A stretch of DNA of 64,000 bases from the NCBI GenBank assembly GCA_025667525.1, contig CM046877.1, forward strand, positions 27,494,737 through 27,558,736. The letters are read 5' to 3'. The position numbers and the translations under genes were made by a program. Positions 1-8,846 of this stretch are shown here, one piece after another. This DNA comes from Glebionis coronaria (lineage: Eukaryota > Streptophyta > Magnoliopsida > Asterales > Asteraceae). Numbering within the stretch: the first letter of the stretch is position 1; every line of letters begins with the position of its first letter. The notes below the pieces were generated by a model that did no database searches, had not been told where the DNA came from, and saw only the letters and a list, made by a program, of their open reading frames with translations.

Positions 1-693
1 TCAAATATTTCAGAGTCATATAATACATAAGCAAGTTGATCCTACATGAAATGTCAAAAAATACTTGTCCTTCTTTTGCATATTATTCACCTATGTAGGC
101 TTCCCAAGGTTAAACAATATCATTTTTAGGTCAAATAACATGACGTTTTGTTAGAGAACACTCATGCGTTGACCTTTATACTATAATGTGCCGTCGAGAT
201 GCTCTTTGTCTACTACATTCACAACTACCTCAAATACAAGCTGACCAACTTTTACACCGATAAAACACAACCAAAACTAAACAGAGCAAACATATAGATG
301 TGTTTTATCCATCAAGAATCCGGGCAAATACATTATGCCCGGATTCTATGTGGTCTATATGGACTGGAAATAATTTTAGAGGTTTTTTCTTAGGTTTGGA
401 TGATTTGAGCCGGTTACGGCATTTTTAGCTGTTCTTGGTAGGTTTTTATCAGTTTTTGATCGGGTTTAGTCGCTTTTGACCAATGCTTGTCTGGATAAAA
501 GTACTCCTTTTTTCAAGCATCCATTTTCTTAGGTGTGATCTTGAAACGGAGTCATGTATCACATGTTATGACCATTTTATTGCAACCCACGTTTTCAGAT
601 AATTTCAATATAAATTTGTTTTTGTATGTTATCGATTGTGTTTGGTAATCTATTTCTTAATAGCTCTCAATATTAATAGATAAAAACATGGAA
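1..693 (+). repeat. Representative L unit (693 bp)
   Basis: The first 163 bp and last 37 bp are the S unit with a few substitutions. The 493 bp between them (164-656) are found only in L units. The L-specific part holds a perfect inverted repeat (315-347), several T-runs and most of the CpG sites of the satellite. Window base 1 happens to be the first base of the unit as phased here (tcaaatatttcagag). I do not recognise the 493-bp segment as any known transposon: no terminal inverted repeats or target duplication are visible at its ends. Confidence 0.95.
315..347. repeat. Perfect inverted repeat (hairpin or cruciform) inside the L unit
   Basis: The arms agaatccgggc (315-325) and gcccggattct (337-347) are perfectly complementary over 11 bp, with an 11-nt AT-rich loop (326-336). 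The structure lies at the same offset in every L unit, so about 44 copies exist in the window. Most copies are intact. A minority have one arm mismatch, for example near 15845, 26895, 33930, 35713, 38594, 42476, 47571 and 53635. It is the strongest dyad in the satellite. Function is unknown. Confidence 0.9.
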
Positions 694-893
694 TCAAATA
701 TTTCAGAGTCATATAATACATAAGCAAGTTGATCCTACATGAAATGTCAAAAAATACTTGTCCTTCTTTTGCATATTATTCACCTATGTAGGCTTCCCAA
801 GGTTAAACAATATCATTTTTAGGTCAAATAACATGACGTTTTGTTAGAGCACACTCTTGATAGCTCTCAATTTTAATAGAATAAAACTTGGAA
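694..893 (+). repeat. Representative S unit (200 bp)
   Basis: This is the short satellite monomer, AT-rich, with a single common CpG (in catgacgtt). It repeats head to tail with an exact 200-bp period, for example starts at 694, 894 and 1094. Its length is close to a plant nucleosome repeat, as for many plant satellites. It equals an L unit lacking positions 164-656. Confidence 0.96.
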
Positions 894-3505
894 TCAAATA
901 TTTCAGAGTCATATAATACATAAGCAAGTTGATCCTACATGAAATGTCAAAAAATACTTGTCCTTCTTTTGCATATTATTCACCTATGTAGGCTTCCCAA
1001 GGTTAAACAATATCATTTTTAGGTCAAATAACATGACGTTTTGTTAGAGCACACTCTTGATAGCTCTCAATTTTAATAGAATAAAACTTGGAATCAAATA
1101 TTTCAGAGTCATATAATACATAAGCAAGTTGATCCTACATGAAATGTCAAAAAATACTTGTCCTTCTTTTGCATATTATTCACCAATGTAGGCTTCCCAA
1201 GGTTAAACAATATCATTTTTAGGTCAAATAACATGATGTTTTGTTAGAGCACACTCTTGATAGCTCTCAATTTTAATAGAATAAAACTTGGAATCAAATA
1301 TTTCAGAGTCATATAATACATAAGCAAGTTGATCCTACATGAAATGTCAAAAAATACTTGTCCTTCTTTTGCATATTATTCACCTATGTAGGCTTCCCAA
1401 GGTTAAACAATATCATTTTTAGGTCAAATAACATGACGTTTTGTTAGAGCACACTCATGTCTTGACCTTTATACTATAATGTGCCGTCGAGATGCTCTTT
1501 GTCTACTACATTCACAACTACCTCAAATACTAGCTGACCAACTTTTACACCAATAAAACACAACCAAAACTAAACAGAGCAAACATATAGATGTGTTTTA
1601 TCCATCAAGAATCCGGGCAAATACATTATGCCCGGATTCTATGTGGTCTATATGGACTGGAAATAATTTTAGAGGTTTTTTCTTAGGTTTGGATGATTTG
1701 AGCCGGTTACGGCATTTTTAGATGTTCTTGGTAGGTTTTTATCAGTTTTTGATCGGGTTTAGTCGCTTTTGACCAATGCTTGTCTGGATAAAAGTACTCC
1801 TTTTTTCAAGCATCCATTTTCTTAGGTGTGGTCTTGAAACGGAGTCATGTATCACATGTTATGACCATTTTATTGCAACCCACGTTTTCAGATAATTTCA
1901 ATATAAATTTGTTTTTGTATGTTAGCGATTGTGTTTGGTAATCTATTTCTTAATAGCTCTCAATATTAATAGATAAAAACATGGAATCAAATATTTCAGA
2001 GTCATATAATACATAAGCAAGTTGATCCTACATGAAATGTCAAAAAATACTTGTCCTTCTTTTGCATATTATTCACCTATGTAGGCTTCCCAAGGTTAAA
2101 CAATATCATTTTTAGGTCAAATAACATGACGTTTTGTTAGAGCACACTCTTGATAGCTCTCAATTTTAATAGAATAAAACTTGGAATCAAATATTTCAGA
2201 GTCATATAATACATAAGCAAGTTGATCCTACATGAAATGTCAAAAAATACTTGTCCTTCTTTTGCATATTATTCACCTATGTAGGCTTCCCAAGGTTAAA
2301 CAATATCATTTTTAGGTCAAATAACATGACGTTTTGTTAGAGCACACTCTTGATAGCTCTCAATTTTAATAGAATAAAACTTGGAATCAAATATTTCAGA
2401 GTCATATAATACATAAGCAAGTTGATCCTACATGAAATGTCAAAAAATACTTGTCCTTCTTTTGCATATTATTCACCTATGTAGGCTTCCCAAGGTTAAA
2501 CAATATCATTTTTAGGTCAAATAACATGACGTTTTGTTAGAGCACACTCTTGATAACTCTCAATTTTAATAGAATAAAACTTGGAATCAAATATTTCAGA
2601 GTCATATAATACATAAGCAAGTTGATCCTACATGAAATGTCAAAAAATACTTGTCCTTCTTTTGCATATTATTCACCTATGTAGGCTTCCCAAGGTTAAA
2701 CAATATCATTTTTAGGTCAAATAACATGACGTTTTGTTAGAGCACACTCATGTCTTGACCTTTATACTATAATGTGCCGTCGAGATGCTCTTTGTCTACT
2801 ACATTCACAACTACCTCAAATACTAGCTGACCAACTTTTACACCAATAAAACACAACCAAAACTAAACAGAGCAAACATATAGTTGTGTTTTATCCATCA
2901 AGAATCCGGGCAAATACATTTTGCCCGGATTCTATGTGGTCTATATGGACTGGAAATAATTTTAGAGGTTTTTTCTTAGGTTTGGATGATTTGAGCCGGT
3001 TACGGCATTTTTAGCTGTTCTTGGTAGGTTTTTATCAGTTTTTGATCGGGTTTAGTCTCTTTTTACCAATGCTTGCCTGGATAAAAGTACTCCTTTTTTC
3101 AAGCATCCATTTTCTTAGTTGTGGTCTTGAAACGGAGTCATGTATCACATGTTATGACCATTTTATTGCAACCCACGTTTTCAGATAATTTCAATATAAA
3201 TTTGTTTTTGTATGTTAGCGATTGTGTTTGGTAATCTATTTCTTAATAGCTCTCAATATTAATAGATAAAAACATGGAATCAAATATTTCAGAGTCATAT
3301 AATACATAATCAAGTTGATCCTACATGAAATGTCAAAAAATACTTGTCCTTCTTTTGCATATTATTCACCTATGTAGGCTTCCCAAGGTTAAACAATATC
3401 ATTTTTAGGTCAAATAACATGGCGTTTTGTTAGAGCACACTCTTGATAGCTCTCAATTTTAATAGAATAAAACTTGGAATCAAATATTTCAGAGTCATAT
3501 AATAC

Positions 3506-3510
3506 ATAAG
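3506..3510. repeat. Target-site duplication, left copy (ATAAG)
   Basis: The five bases ATAAG precede the 5' LTR and recur at 15148-15152 right after the 3' LTR. Removing the element and one copy restores a normal 200-bp S unit (31 + 174 - 5 = 200). This confirms a simple integrase-mediated insertion. Confidence 0.97.
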
Positions 3511-3631
3511 TGTTAGCCGTATTTAAAGTGATGGTCATATAATATACCGTTGCGAAGCTCGTGAAAAATACTATTCAACGGTGTCGAGAGTTCTTAGTTA
3601 TTAATGTTTATGTAACGGGAATTAGTCCCGA

Positions 3632-3704
3632 ACACACAAATGAGGAAGGCCTCCTAAACACTTAGTACTTAGTATAAAAGGCCTCCTAAGCCTCATTTGT
3701 GTGT
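3632..3704. promoter_or_regulatory. Core LTR promoter region with nested inverted and direct repeats
   Basis: A perfect 14-bp inverted repeat (acacacaaatgagg at 3632-3645, cctcatttgtgtgt at 3691-3704) encloses a 12-bp direct repeat (aaggcctcctaa at 3646-3657 and 3678-3689) and the TATA box. Palindromic motifs in LTRs are described for Sireviruses. A regulatory role here is an inference from the position. Confidence 0.7.
3673..3680 (+). promoter_or_regulatory. TATA box of the retrotransposon promoter (TATAAAAG)
   Basis: A consensus plant TATA box. Transcription would be expected to start roughly 30 bp downstream, near 3705-3712, placing the U3/R boundary there. The same box lies at 14947-14954 in the 3' LTR. 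Confidence 0.75.
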
Positions 3705-3875
3705 GTGTTTTCCATTTCATTTGGTTTAGAGAGAGAAACGTATGTGTTTCTCTCACTAGGAATTCACATCTTTTTGTTTTTCTCTTTTCCTTCATCTAAT
3801 CTAATCTTTCTTTTTTGGTTTAATCTTCATCTTCATTTATATATCATATATAGTCGTGTGTTACAATCCAACAAG

Positions 3876-3883
3876 TGGTATCA
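3876..3883 (+). other. Primer-binding site, initiator-Met tRNA type (TGGTATCA)
   Basis: It lies two bases after the 5' LTR. The eight bases TGGTATCA match the complement of the 3' end of plant initiator methionine tRNA, the usual primer of Ty1/copia elements. The following bases (ttcgcc) diverge from the usual GAGC continuation, so the site is short. Confidence 0.75.
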
Positions 3884-4160
3884 TTCGCCAAGGGATTCGT
3901 ATTTGAGCATTTCGTGTGATTTTGATTGTTTTTCGTCAAAACATCAAACAAATTTCGTGTTTGTTTGTGTTTCTAAGAAGTATACCTTCTTTAAATCGTG
4001 TAGTAGTGATTTGGGCATCTTGGTTTTGGCTTAAAAACAAGTATTTTGGATCAAAAGTTGAGAAATTTCGTGTTTGTTCATCTTTCCGAAATTCTTGCAA
4101 GTTTCACCATCGGAAAGTACAAAGCACGTGAGGCCAGATCGCAATAACCTTAGGTTCCAC

Positions 4161-4427
4161 TTTGCGATCTAAACATTTCGATACCTTATTCCGATCTGGA
4201 CATTCCGATCGTTCTTTGCGATCTGGGATTCCGACGGCTCTTAAGGAACTTTGAGTCGTTACTCTGCCTAAATTTTAGCCACATTCCGATCTGAAGTTAT
4301 TCCGATCTGAAGATTCCGACAGATCATCATTGCGATCTAGCATTCCGACAGATCATCATTGCGACAGATCATCATTGCGATCTAGCATTCCGATAGAAGG
4401 ACATTCCGATAGAACATTCCGATAGAA
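4161..4427 (+). repeat. Degenerate short repeats in the leader (attSCGATctg type)
   Basis: About 15 imperfect copies of a motif of the form attccgat or attgcgat, often followed by ctga, ctag or agaa, are spaced irregularly 13-50 bp apart. Several form small dyads, such as agatc...gatct around 4321-4338. I know of no named element that matches. It may be a minisatellite grown inside the element. Confidence 0.75.
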
Positions 4428-4556
4428 TTTTCAAGTAAAATCAAATTTTTTCCCTACTAGTTTTTGGCTATCTCGAACTCAATTTCAAAATTTGGCGATT
4501 CATAATTTTTTCAGCTTACCGTTTTGTCGGACTGAGGAATTTATTGTCGGACTGAG

Positions 4557-4584
4557 AAAAAAAAAAAAAAAAAAAAAAAAAAAA
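4557..4584 (+). repeat. A(28) homopolymer in the leader
   Basis: An uninterrupted run of 28 adenines lies about 110 bp upstream of the gag start. Its exact length is the base-calling result most likely to be wrong in the element. Confidence 0.9.
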
Positions 4585-4611
4585 TCGGAAGTTTCGGAAT
4601 TTCAACATCAC

Positions 4612-4692
4612 CACACGCTTTCTACGAATTGAGATCCTGTTGTTCACACGCTTTCTACGAATTGAGATCCTGTTGTTCACACGACTTCTACG
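4612..4692 (+). repeat. 33-bp tandem repeat abutting the gag start codon
   Basis: Copies begin with cacacg at 4612, 4645 and 4678. The first two are identical in the 33 bp. The third is partial and variant and runs into the ATG at 4693. Being a multiple of three, copy-number change would not alter any frame read through it. Confidence 0.85.
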
Positions 4693-6087
4693 ATGACGTC
4701 TCAACAAGATATCTATGCTGCGGGTACTGAGAATCGTCCACCCATGCTTACAAAGGAGAATTACACTACATGGGCTAGTCGTCTCCTTCGTTATGCAAAA
4801 TGTAAACCTCTGGGAAAGTTGATTGTCAACTCGATTCAAAAGGGTCCGTACGTTAGAAGAACAATTATTGTGCCTGGGGACCCTACGAATGCTAACCCAG
4901 TAGCTGATTCAAGTCATGAGCAAACAGATGAAGAATTAACTGAAGCTGAATCCAAACAACTCGACGCTGATGATCAAGCAATTCAAGTCATTCTTATGGG
5001 ACTTCCTGAAGATGTTTATGCTGCTGTCGATAGTTGTGAAACCGCACACGAGATGTGGCTTAGGATTCAGAAAATGATGAAGGGCAGTGAAATAGGTTTA
5101 CAAGAAAAGGAAACTAAGTTGCTTCGTGAATGGGAGAAATTTACGTCTACTGAAGGGGAACAAATTGAACCTTATTATCATCGGTTTTCAACCCTCATGA
5201 ACCATCTTAGAAGAAACAAACATGAACCTGCACAAATTGCTACCAACATCAAATTTCTTGATAATCTTCCTCCTGAATGGTCACGATATGTCACTCTTGT
5301 CAATCAAACCAAGGATCTTTATGTTGTGGACTACACTCAAGTTTATGACTATTTGAAGATGAATCAAGATGAAGCTAACGAAGTTAGGGCAGAAAGACGT
5401 GCCAAGACACAAGATCCATTGGATTTTATGGCAAACTCTCCATCATCTATGTCATATCCCATGGTACCCTACCATCAACCCTCATCAAGTAACTTCATGC
5501 CACAACAACAACAACAACAACTCACTGCTTATGGATATCAACACCCTGCTGCTATGAATTACTTACAACAACCCATTGCCTGTTTTGATGACATTACTGA
5601 TCCTACTCATGCTATTAATATTGGTCTTGCCCTTCTTGCAAAGGCATTCAAATTCACCATTAACCCCACCAACAACAATCAGAGAATCTCCTCGAATACT
5701 AGAAATAGGCAGATTGCTCAACCTTTCATGAATGCGAATCAAGATCGCCAATTGGTAGTTGCTGGAAACACGGGGACTCAGTTTCAACAATATGGTCAAA
5801 ATGCTGGGCAGACCGTTGGCAATGCAGGAAATCAGTATGGGCAAAACCGTGGTCCAAATCCGGGTGTTCCGAATGCGGGTAATCAGAATGGGTTAATTGT
5901 TGTGCCAGCGGTTGGTAACCAGATGGGAAACATTGTGGCTGCAAGGGCTGAGAATACTGGTACGGGAAATGGAAACAACAATCGTCAGGTTCAGTGCTAC
6001 AACTGCAGGGATTTGGTCATTATGCTCGCGATTGCACAGTCAAAAAGAAGAGGGATGCTGCTTATCTTCAGACTCAGCTTCTCATAG
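4693..6087 (+). CDS. gag: Gag polyprotein, N-terminal part (frameshifted in the zinc knuckle)
   Basis: This is the nucleocapsid/capsid protein that forms the cytoplasmic virus-like particle. The ATG at 4693 follows the leader repeats. Residues 1-60 resemble the N-terminus of Sirevirus gag (conserved W27). Residues about 75-220 form the helical copia gag domain with LPPEW near its end. A short Gln run and an Asn/Gly/Gln-rich linker span about 270-432. A CCHC zinc knuckle then begins with C435 and C438, but its His and last Cys are encoded in the next frame (5994-8846). The gag frame therefore holds real gag only to about 6009, and the last 26 residues are out-of-frame sequence. The break behaves as one missing base in a G run. 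There is no recognisable slippery heptamer, so mutation or a consensus error is likelier than programmed shifting. Confidence 0.9.
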   Translation: MTSQQDIYAAGTENRPPMLTKENYTTWASRLLRYAKCKPLGKLIVNSIQKGPYVRRTIIVPGDPTNANPVADSSHEQTDEELTEAESKQLDADDQAIQVILMGLPEDVYAAVDSCETAHEMWLRIQKMMKGSEIGLQEKETKLLREWEKFTSTEGEQIEPYYHRFSTLMNHLRRNKHEPAQIATNIKFLDNLPPEWSRYVTLVNQTKDLYVVDYTQVYDYLKMNQDEANEVRAERRAKTQDPLDFMANSPSSMSYPMVPYHQPSSSNFMPQQQQQQLTAYGYQHPAAMNYLQQPIACFDDITDPTHAINIGLALLAKAFKFTINPTNNNQRISSNTRNRQIAQPFMNANQDRQLVVAGNTGTQFQQYGQNAGQTVGNAGNQYGQNRGPNPGVPNAGNQNGLIVVPAVGNQMGNIVAARAENTGTGNGNNNRQVQCYNCRDLVIMLAIAQSKRRGMLLIFRLSFS

Positions 6088-8846
6088 CACAAAAAGAAGA
6101 GGCAGGAATCCCACTTCAAGCTGAGGAATTTGATCTTATGGCTTCTGCTGCAGAATATGACGAGGAAGAAGAGGTGAATGCCAACTACATCTTGATGGCA
6201 AACTTACAGCAAGCATCAACCTCAGGAATGCATGATGACAGAGCTCCCGTTTATGATGCAGACGGTCCCTCTGAGGTACACCCAAGTTTTGATGATAATG
6301 ATATATATAATATGTCTAATCAGGAGGAAGAGTATACTGAGATGCTTGAGCCCTACATTGAGACACACGAGGATCAAACGAATACTAGTAATATTATTTC
6401 AAATGAGCCTAGTGTGGACCTTAGTGTAGATCAAGTTGCCCAACCTACAACCCTTCCTGATGAGACACATGCGTATTATAAATCTCTATTTGATAAGCTT
6501 GCTAAGGATGTAGATCATGCTACGGTGGTTAATAATAAGTTTAGAGAAACTAATGCCAAATTGACCACTGAGCTTGCGGGATATAAGGAACGGGAGAAAA
6601 GTTTTGAGATTCATCATGGAAAAATCAAGGAACTTGAACAAGCTCATGCTACATCGGTTTATCAAGAAAAATGCACCACTAAGAAGTTAAATGCCTTACA
6701 CTTAAGTAGTGCTAAAAAGATAAGCGAATTGAATGATGAAATCACTTCTCTTAATAAACAGCTTTTAACTGAAAAATCTATTGTTTCTGATTTAAAAGAA
6801 GAAAGAAAACAGCTAAAACATGATTTCAAAATTCGAGAAGATGGGATTCTTGAGGATTTTTGCAAAGCGCAGGATAGGATTAGAGAATTAGACAACCTTT
6901 TAGTAAAACGTGGCCAAACTATGCAGACGATAAATATGCTCGCACCAAAAGTGAATGAGATAAATTACACTCGATACAAAATGGCTTTAGGTTGTCCTCT
7001 TCCCCCTAATCCAGGATACCTTAAGAAAGTTCAGGCCACTAATGAAACTTTATATAATGGTAGTGTGCTATTGTCTGATGAGCATGATCCTCCTAGTGTG
7101 CATGATTCCGAGGAAACTACTGAACTTGCTGTAGAGTCTCGTTTAAGAATGCAAAAGCTTGATAAAGAAGTGATACCCGTTTATTATCCGAAAGTTAACC
7201 CGCCAACTGTTTTTGTTCGGTCTAAAACGAGTACTGAAATGCTTTTGCTACCAAGTGAGGAATTGTCTGATGACCCTCCTAAACCGAGTATCACTCGCCG
7301 ATTTCTAAACGAGCTTAAAGATAACTTTGTCATCCTTAAACGTGTTGTTAATTCAAAAATAACTGGAGGTAATTTTACATCACCTGTTCAGATTGAGGTT
7401 CAGAAAATTCTTCAAAACGACATTAATCCGATTGTTAATCAAGTTGATGCTCGGTTAGGAAATTTGGAAAACGCTTTTCTAAAAGAATTAGCCAACTTTG
7501 TTGAAGACTTTAAATCTTTGACAAAGAAAGCTGATGAATCTCTTGATAAAATTAAAGTTTTGGAAAAAGATCTTGAATGCCTCTCTAAAGCTCGTGATTG
7601 TATTGATAGTGGCCCTGTTGAGTTAGGTACCTCTACGTCGCATGATGAAAACCTCCAAACTGAGCTTGATCTTATGAAAGAGAAAATGGAATCTTATGTC
7701 ATTAAAAAGGATAAAGAATTCACTGATCTTTGGAATAAATTTGTCAAAAAATGTGATGAATGCAAATATGACAAGATTTCGTATGAAAAAGCTCACAATG
7801 AAATGCAACAAACTATCGCACGGTTGCAGGCTCAGTTAGGAGGGGCTTCGGAAACGAATTTGGCCTCGTCAAGGTTAGAGAGTACTAGTGGTGGTAATGT
7901 TCAGAAGCTTAAGGCTAAGATTGCAGATTTAGAATCTGTTGTTGTTTCATATAAGCGGGCTGTTGAACAAAGTAAGTCTGTCTATCAGAAACTTATTGAT
8001 AAAATCTGTGAGAACTGTAAGTTAAAGGCCTTGTTAAAAGATAAGACTTCTGAACCTAGCTCGATTGTGGATACGATGATCCAGAAACCAGCAACCTCGG
8101 GACCCACTCGTATTGCTGTGACACCTTTTCCCAAGGTTGCTGGAACGAAAACTGCTGTGATTGCCCCAGGAATGTTTCGTGTTAGTTCTCCCTCTGTGCC
8201 TAGCAAACAACGTACAGCAAGCGTTAGGACAAAACCGATCACTATAACTCAACCACAAGTTATTGATTTAAAAAGTGCTAATTCTAATAGACGCGTGTCT
8301 TCTTCTACAGGAATAAACAACTACACTAAGAGCAGAAGGCCACAGCCTACGAGCAATACAAGGAATGATAGGGTCCCTTTTGCCTCTAGAAGTAGTCGCC
8401 CCAAGATCAATAATGTGGAAGTAGAAGAACACCCTAGGAATTTACCGCTTTTTAATCATAATCAGAAACCTAATTCATCTGAATGTAATGACTTTAAGCT
8501 TGCTATTCGAAATGAAAAATCTGAAGTTATTTGTGCTAAATGTAATAAATGTTTCTTTACTTTTAGTCATGATGCTTGTGGTTTGACTATGAATGGTTTG
8601 AATTATGGTGGTTACACTCGAATTGACAAGTTGTCAGTCAGTGAACAACAACGCACTCCTAAGGCTAAGGTGTATGTTCCAAAAAGTACGCATGTAGGGT
8701 CCACAGAAAGTCTTGCTAAGCCTAGTAGCCCTAGACTCACCTCTAAATGGTTGCCTACTGGTAGAAATTTTGACTGTAGTGGCAAAATTATCGACACTAG
8801 TAGATCTCATACTGACAGTGAAACGTCGGTATGTGATACGGCTTAA
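5994..8846 (+). CDS. Gag C-terminal extension with coiled coils (Sirevirus type)
   Basis: This frame continues gag after the frameshift. It has no methionine start of its own (GTG at 5994), so translation presumably depends on gag. Residues 6-14 hold the second half of the zinc knuckle (H9, C14). An acidic stretch follows at about 52-150. Charged heptad-like coiled coils cover roughly 160-310 and 485-690. A basic Ser/Thr/Pro-rich tail covers about 695-810. A second metal-binding pattern CX2CX8HX2C (C847, C850, H859, C862) lies near the end. A large gag extension with coiled coils is characteristic of Sireviruses. Its role is not settled, and particle assembly or host-protein binding are possible. 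The frame stops at TAA 8844-8846, and protease resumes in the same frame directly after. Confidence 0.88.
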   Translation: MLQLQGFGHYARDCTVKKKRDAAYLQTQLLIAQKEEAGIPLQAEEFDLMASAAEYDEEEEVNANYILMANLQQASTSGMHDDRAPVYDADGPSEVHPSFDDNDIYNMSNQEEEYTEMLEPYIETHEDQTNTSNIISNEPSVDLSVDQVAQPTTLPDETHAYYKSLFDKLAKDVDHATVVNNKFRETNAKLTTELAGYKEREKSFEIHHGKIKELEQAHATSVYQEKCTTKKLNALHLSSAKKISELNDEITSLNKQLLTEKSIVSDLKEERKQLKHDFKIREDGILEDFCKAQDRIRELDNLLVKRGQTMQTINMLAPKVNEINYTRYKMALGCPLPPNPGYLKKVQATNETLYNGSVLLSDEHDPPSVHDSEETTELAVESRLRMQKLDKEVIPVYYPKVNPPTVFVRSKTSTEMLLLPSEELSDDPPKPSITRRFLNELKDNFVILKRVVNSKITGGNFTSPVQIEVQKILQNDINPIVNQVDARLGNLENAFLKELANFVEDFKSLTKKADESLDKIKVLEKDLECLSKARDCIDSGPVELGTSTSHDENLQTELDLMKEKMESYVIKKDKEFTDLWNKFVKKCDECKYDKISYEKAHNEMQQTIARLQAQLGGASETNLASSRLESTSGGNVQKLKAKIADLESVVVSYKRAVEQSKSVYQKLIDKICENCKLKALLKDKTSEPSSIVDTMIQKPATSGPTRIAVTPFPKVAGTKTAVIAPGMFRVSSPSVPSKQRTASVRTKPITITQPQVIDLKSANSNRRVSSSTGINNYTKSRRPQPTSNTRNDRVPFASRSSRPKINNVEVEEHPRNLPLFNHNQKPNSSECNDFKLAIRNEKSEVICAKCNKCFFTFSHDACGLTMNGLNYGGYTRIDKLSVSEQQRTPKAKVYVPKSTHVGSTESLAKPSSPRLTSKWLPTGRNFDCSGKIIDTSRSHTDSETSVCDTA
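8844..8846 (+). other. In-frame TAA separating the gag extension from pol
   Basis: Both flanking reading frames share this phase, and no other stop lies between 5994 and 12411 in it. The following bases (TTATCT) are not the CARYYA context known for efficient plant-virus readthrough. It may be an inactivating mutation or a lineage-specific gag/pol boundary. Confidence 0.8.

Larger units (their letters stand above)
1..3510 (+). repeat. Satellite array, left block (L-S-S-S, 1,293-bp higher-order repeat)
   Basis: The block reads L (1-693), S (694, 894, 1094), L (1294-1986), S (1987, 2187, 2387), L (2587-3279), S (3280-3479), then the first 31 bp of an S unit (3480-3510) that is cut by the retrotransposon. 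L starts recur exactly 1,293 bp apart. Diagnostic bases after the shared part differ: the first L reads actcatgcgttg, the second and third read actcatgtcttg. The same order of subfamilies and private variants recurs from 38273. No gene is visible in this block. Confidence 0.97.
3511..3873 (+). repeat. 5' long terminal repeat (363 bp)
   Basis: It begins TGTTAGCC and ends ATCCAACA, with the TG...CA termini expected of LTRs. It matches the 3' LTR over its whole length except at two positions: G3630 versus A14904, and T3771 versus C15045. Internal structure includes inverted repeats at 3546-3552/3576-3582 (accgttg/caacggt), 3616-3620/3626-3630 (cggga/tcccg) and 3632-3645/3691-3704. A TATA box lies at 3673. 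The segment after about 3705 is pyrimidine-rich and should form R-U5. Confidence 0.97.
3884..4692 (+). other. Retrotransposon leader (5' untranslated region)
   Basis: About 0.8 kb between the primer-binding site and gag. It contains a degenerate short-repeat cluster (4161-4427), a 28-A run (4557-4584) preceded by two copies of ttgtcggactgag, and a 33-bp tandem repeat running into the gag start codon. The open frames here (for example 3699-4034 and 4516-4839 on the minus strand) cross LTR or repeat sequence and look accidental. Packaging or translation signals probably reside here but cannot be located by eye. Confidence 0.75.

Noticed and set aside
164..656. L-specific segment as a MITE or other small transposon
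   Set aside because: No terminal inverted repeats or target duplications at its ends. The internal hairpin is central, not terminal.
3699..4034. 111-codon frame in the 5' LTR and leader (partly repeated at 14973-15170)
   Set aside because: It lies in the R-U5 and primer-binding region, is rich in Phe and Leu from pyrimidine runs, and overlaps required non-coding signals.
4516..4839. 107-codon minus-strand frame across the gag start
   Set aside because: It reads through the A(28) run as poly-Phe and through the 33-bp repeats. It is antisense to gag.
5563..5944. Minus-strand and alternate-frame reading frames within gag and pol (for example 5563-5844, 7985-8242, 10171-10437)
   Set aside because: They are shadows of the long gag and pol frames with no independent support.
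6000..6015. Programmed -1 frameshift at the gag zinc knuckle
   Set aside because: No X XXY YYZ slippery sequence is present, and the shift would fall inside a functional motif. A simple indel is likelier.
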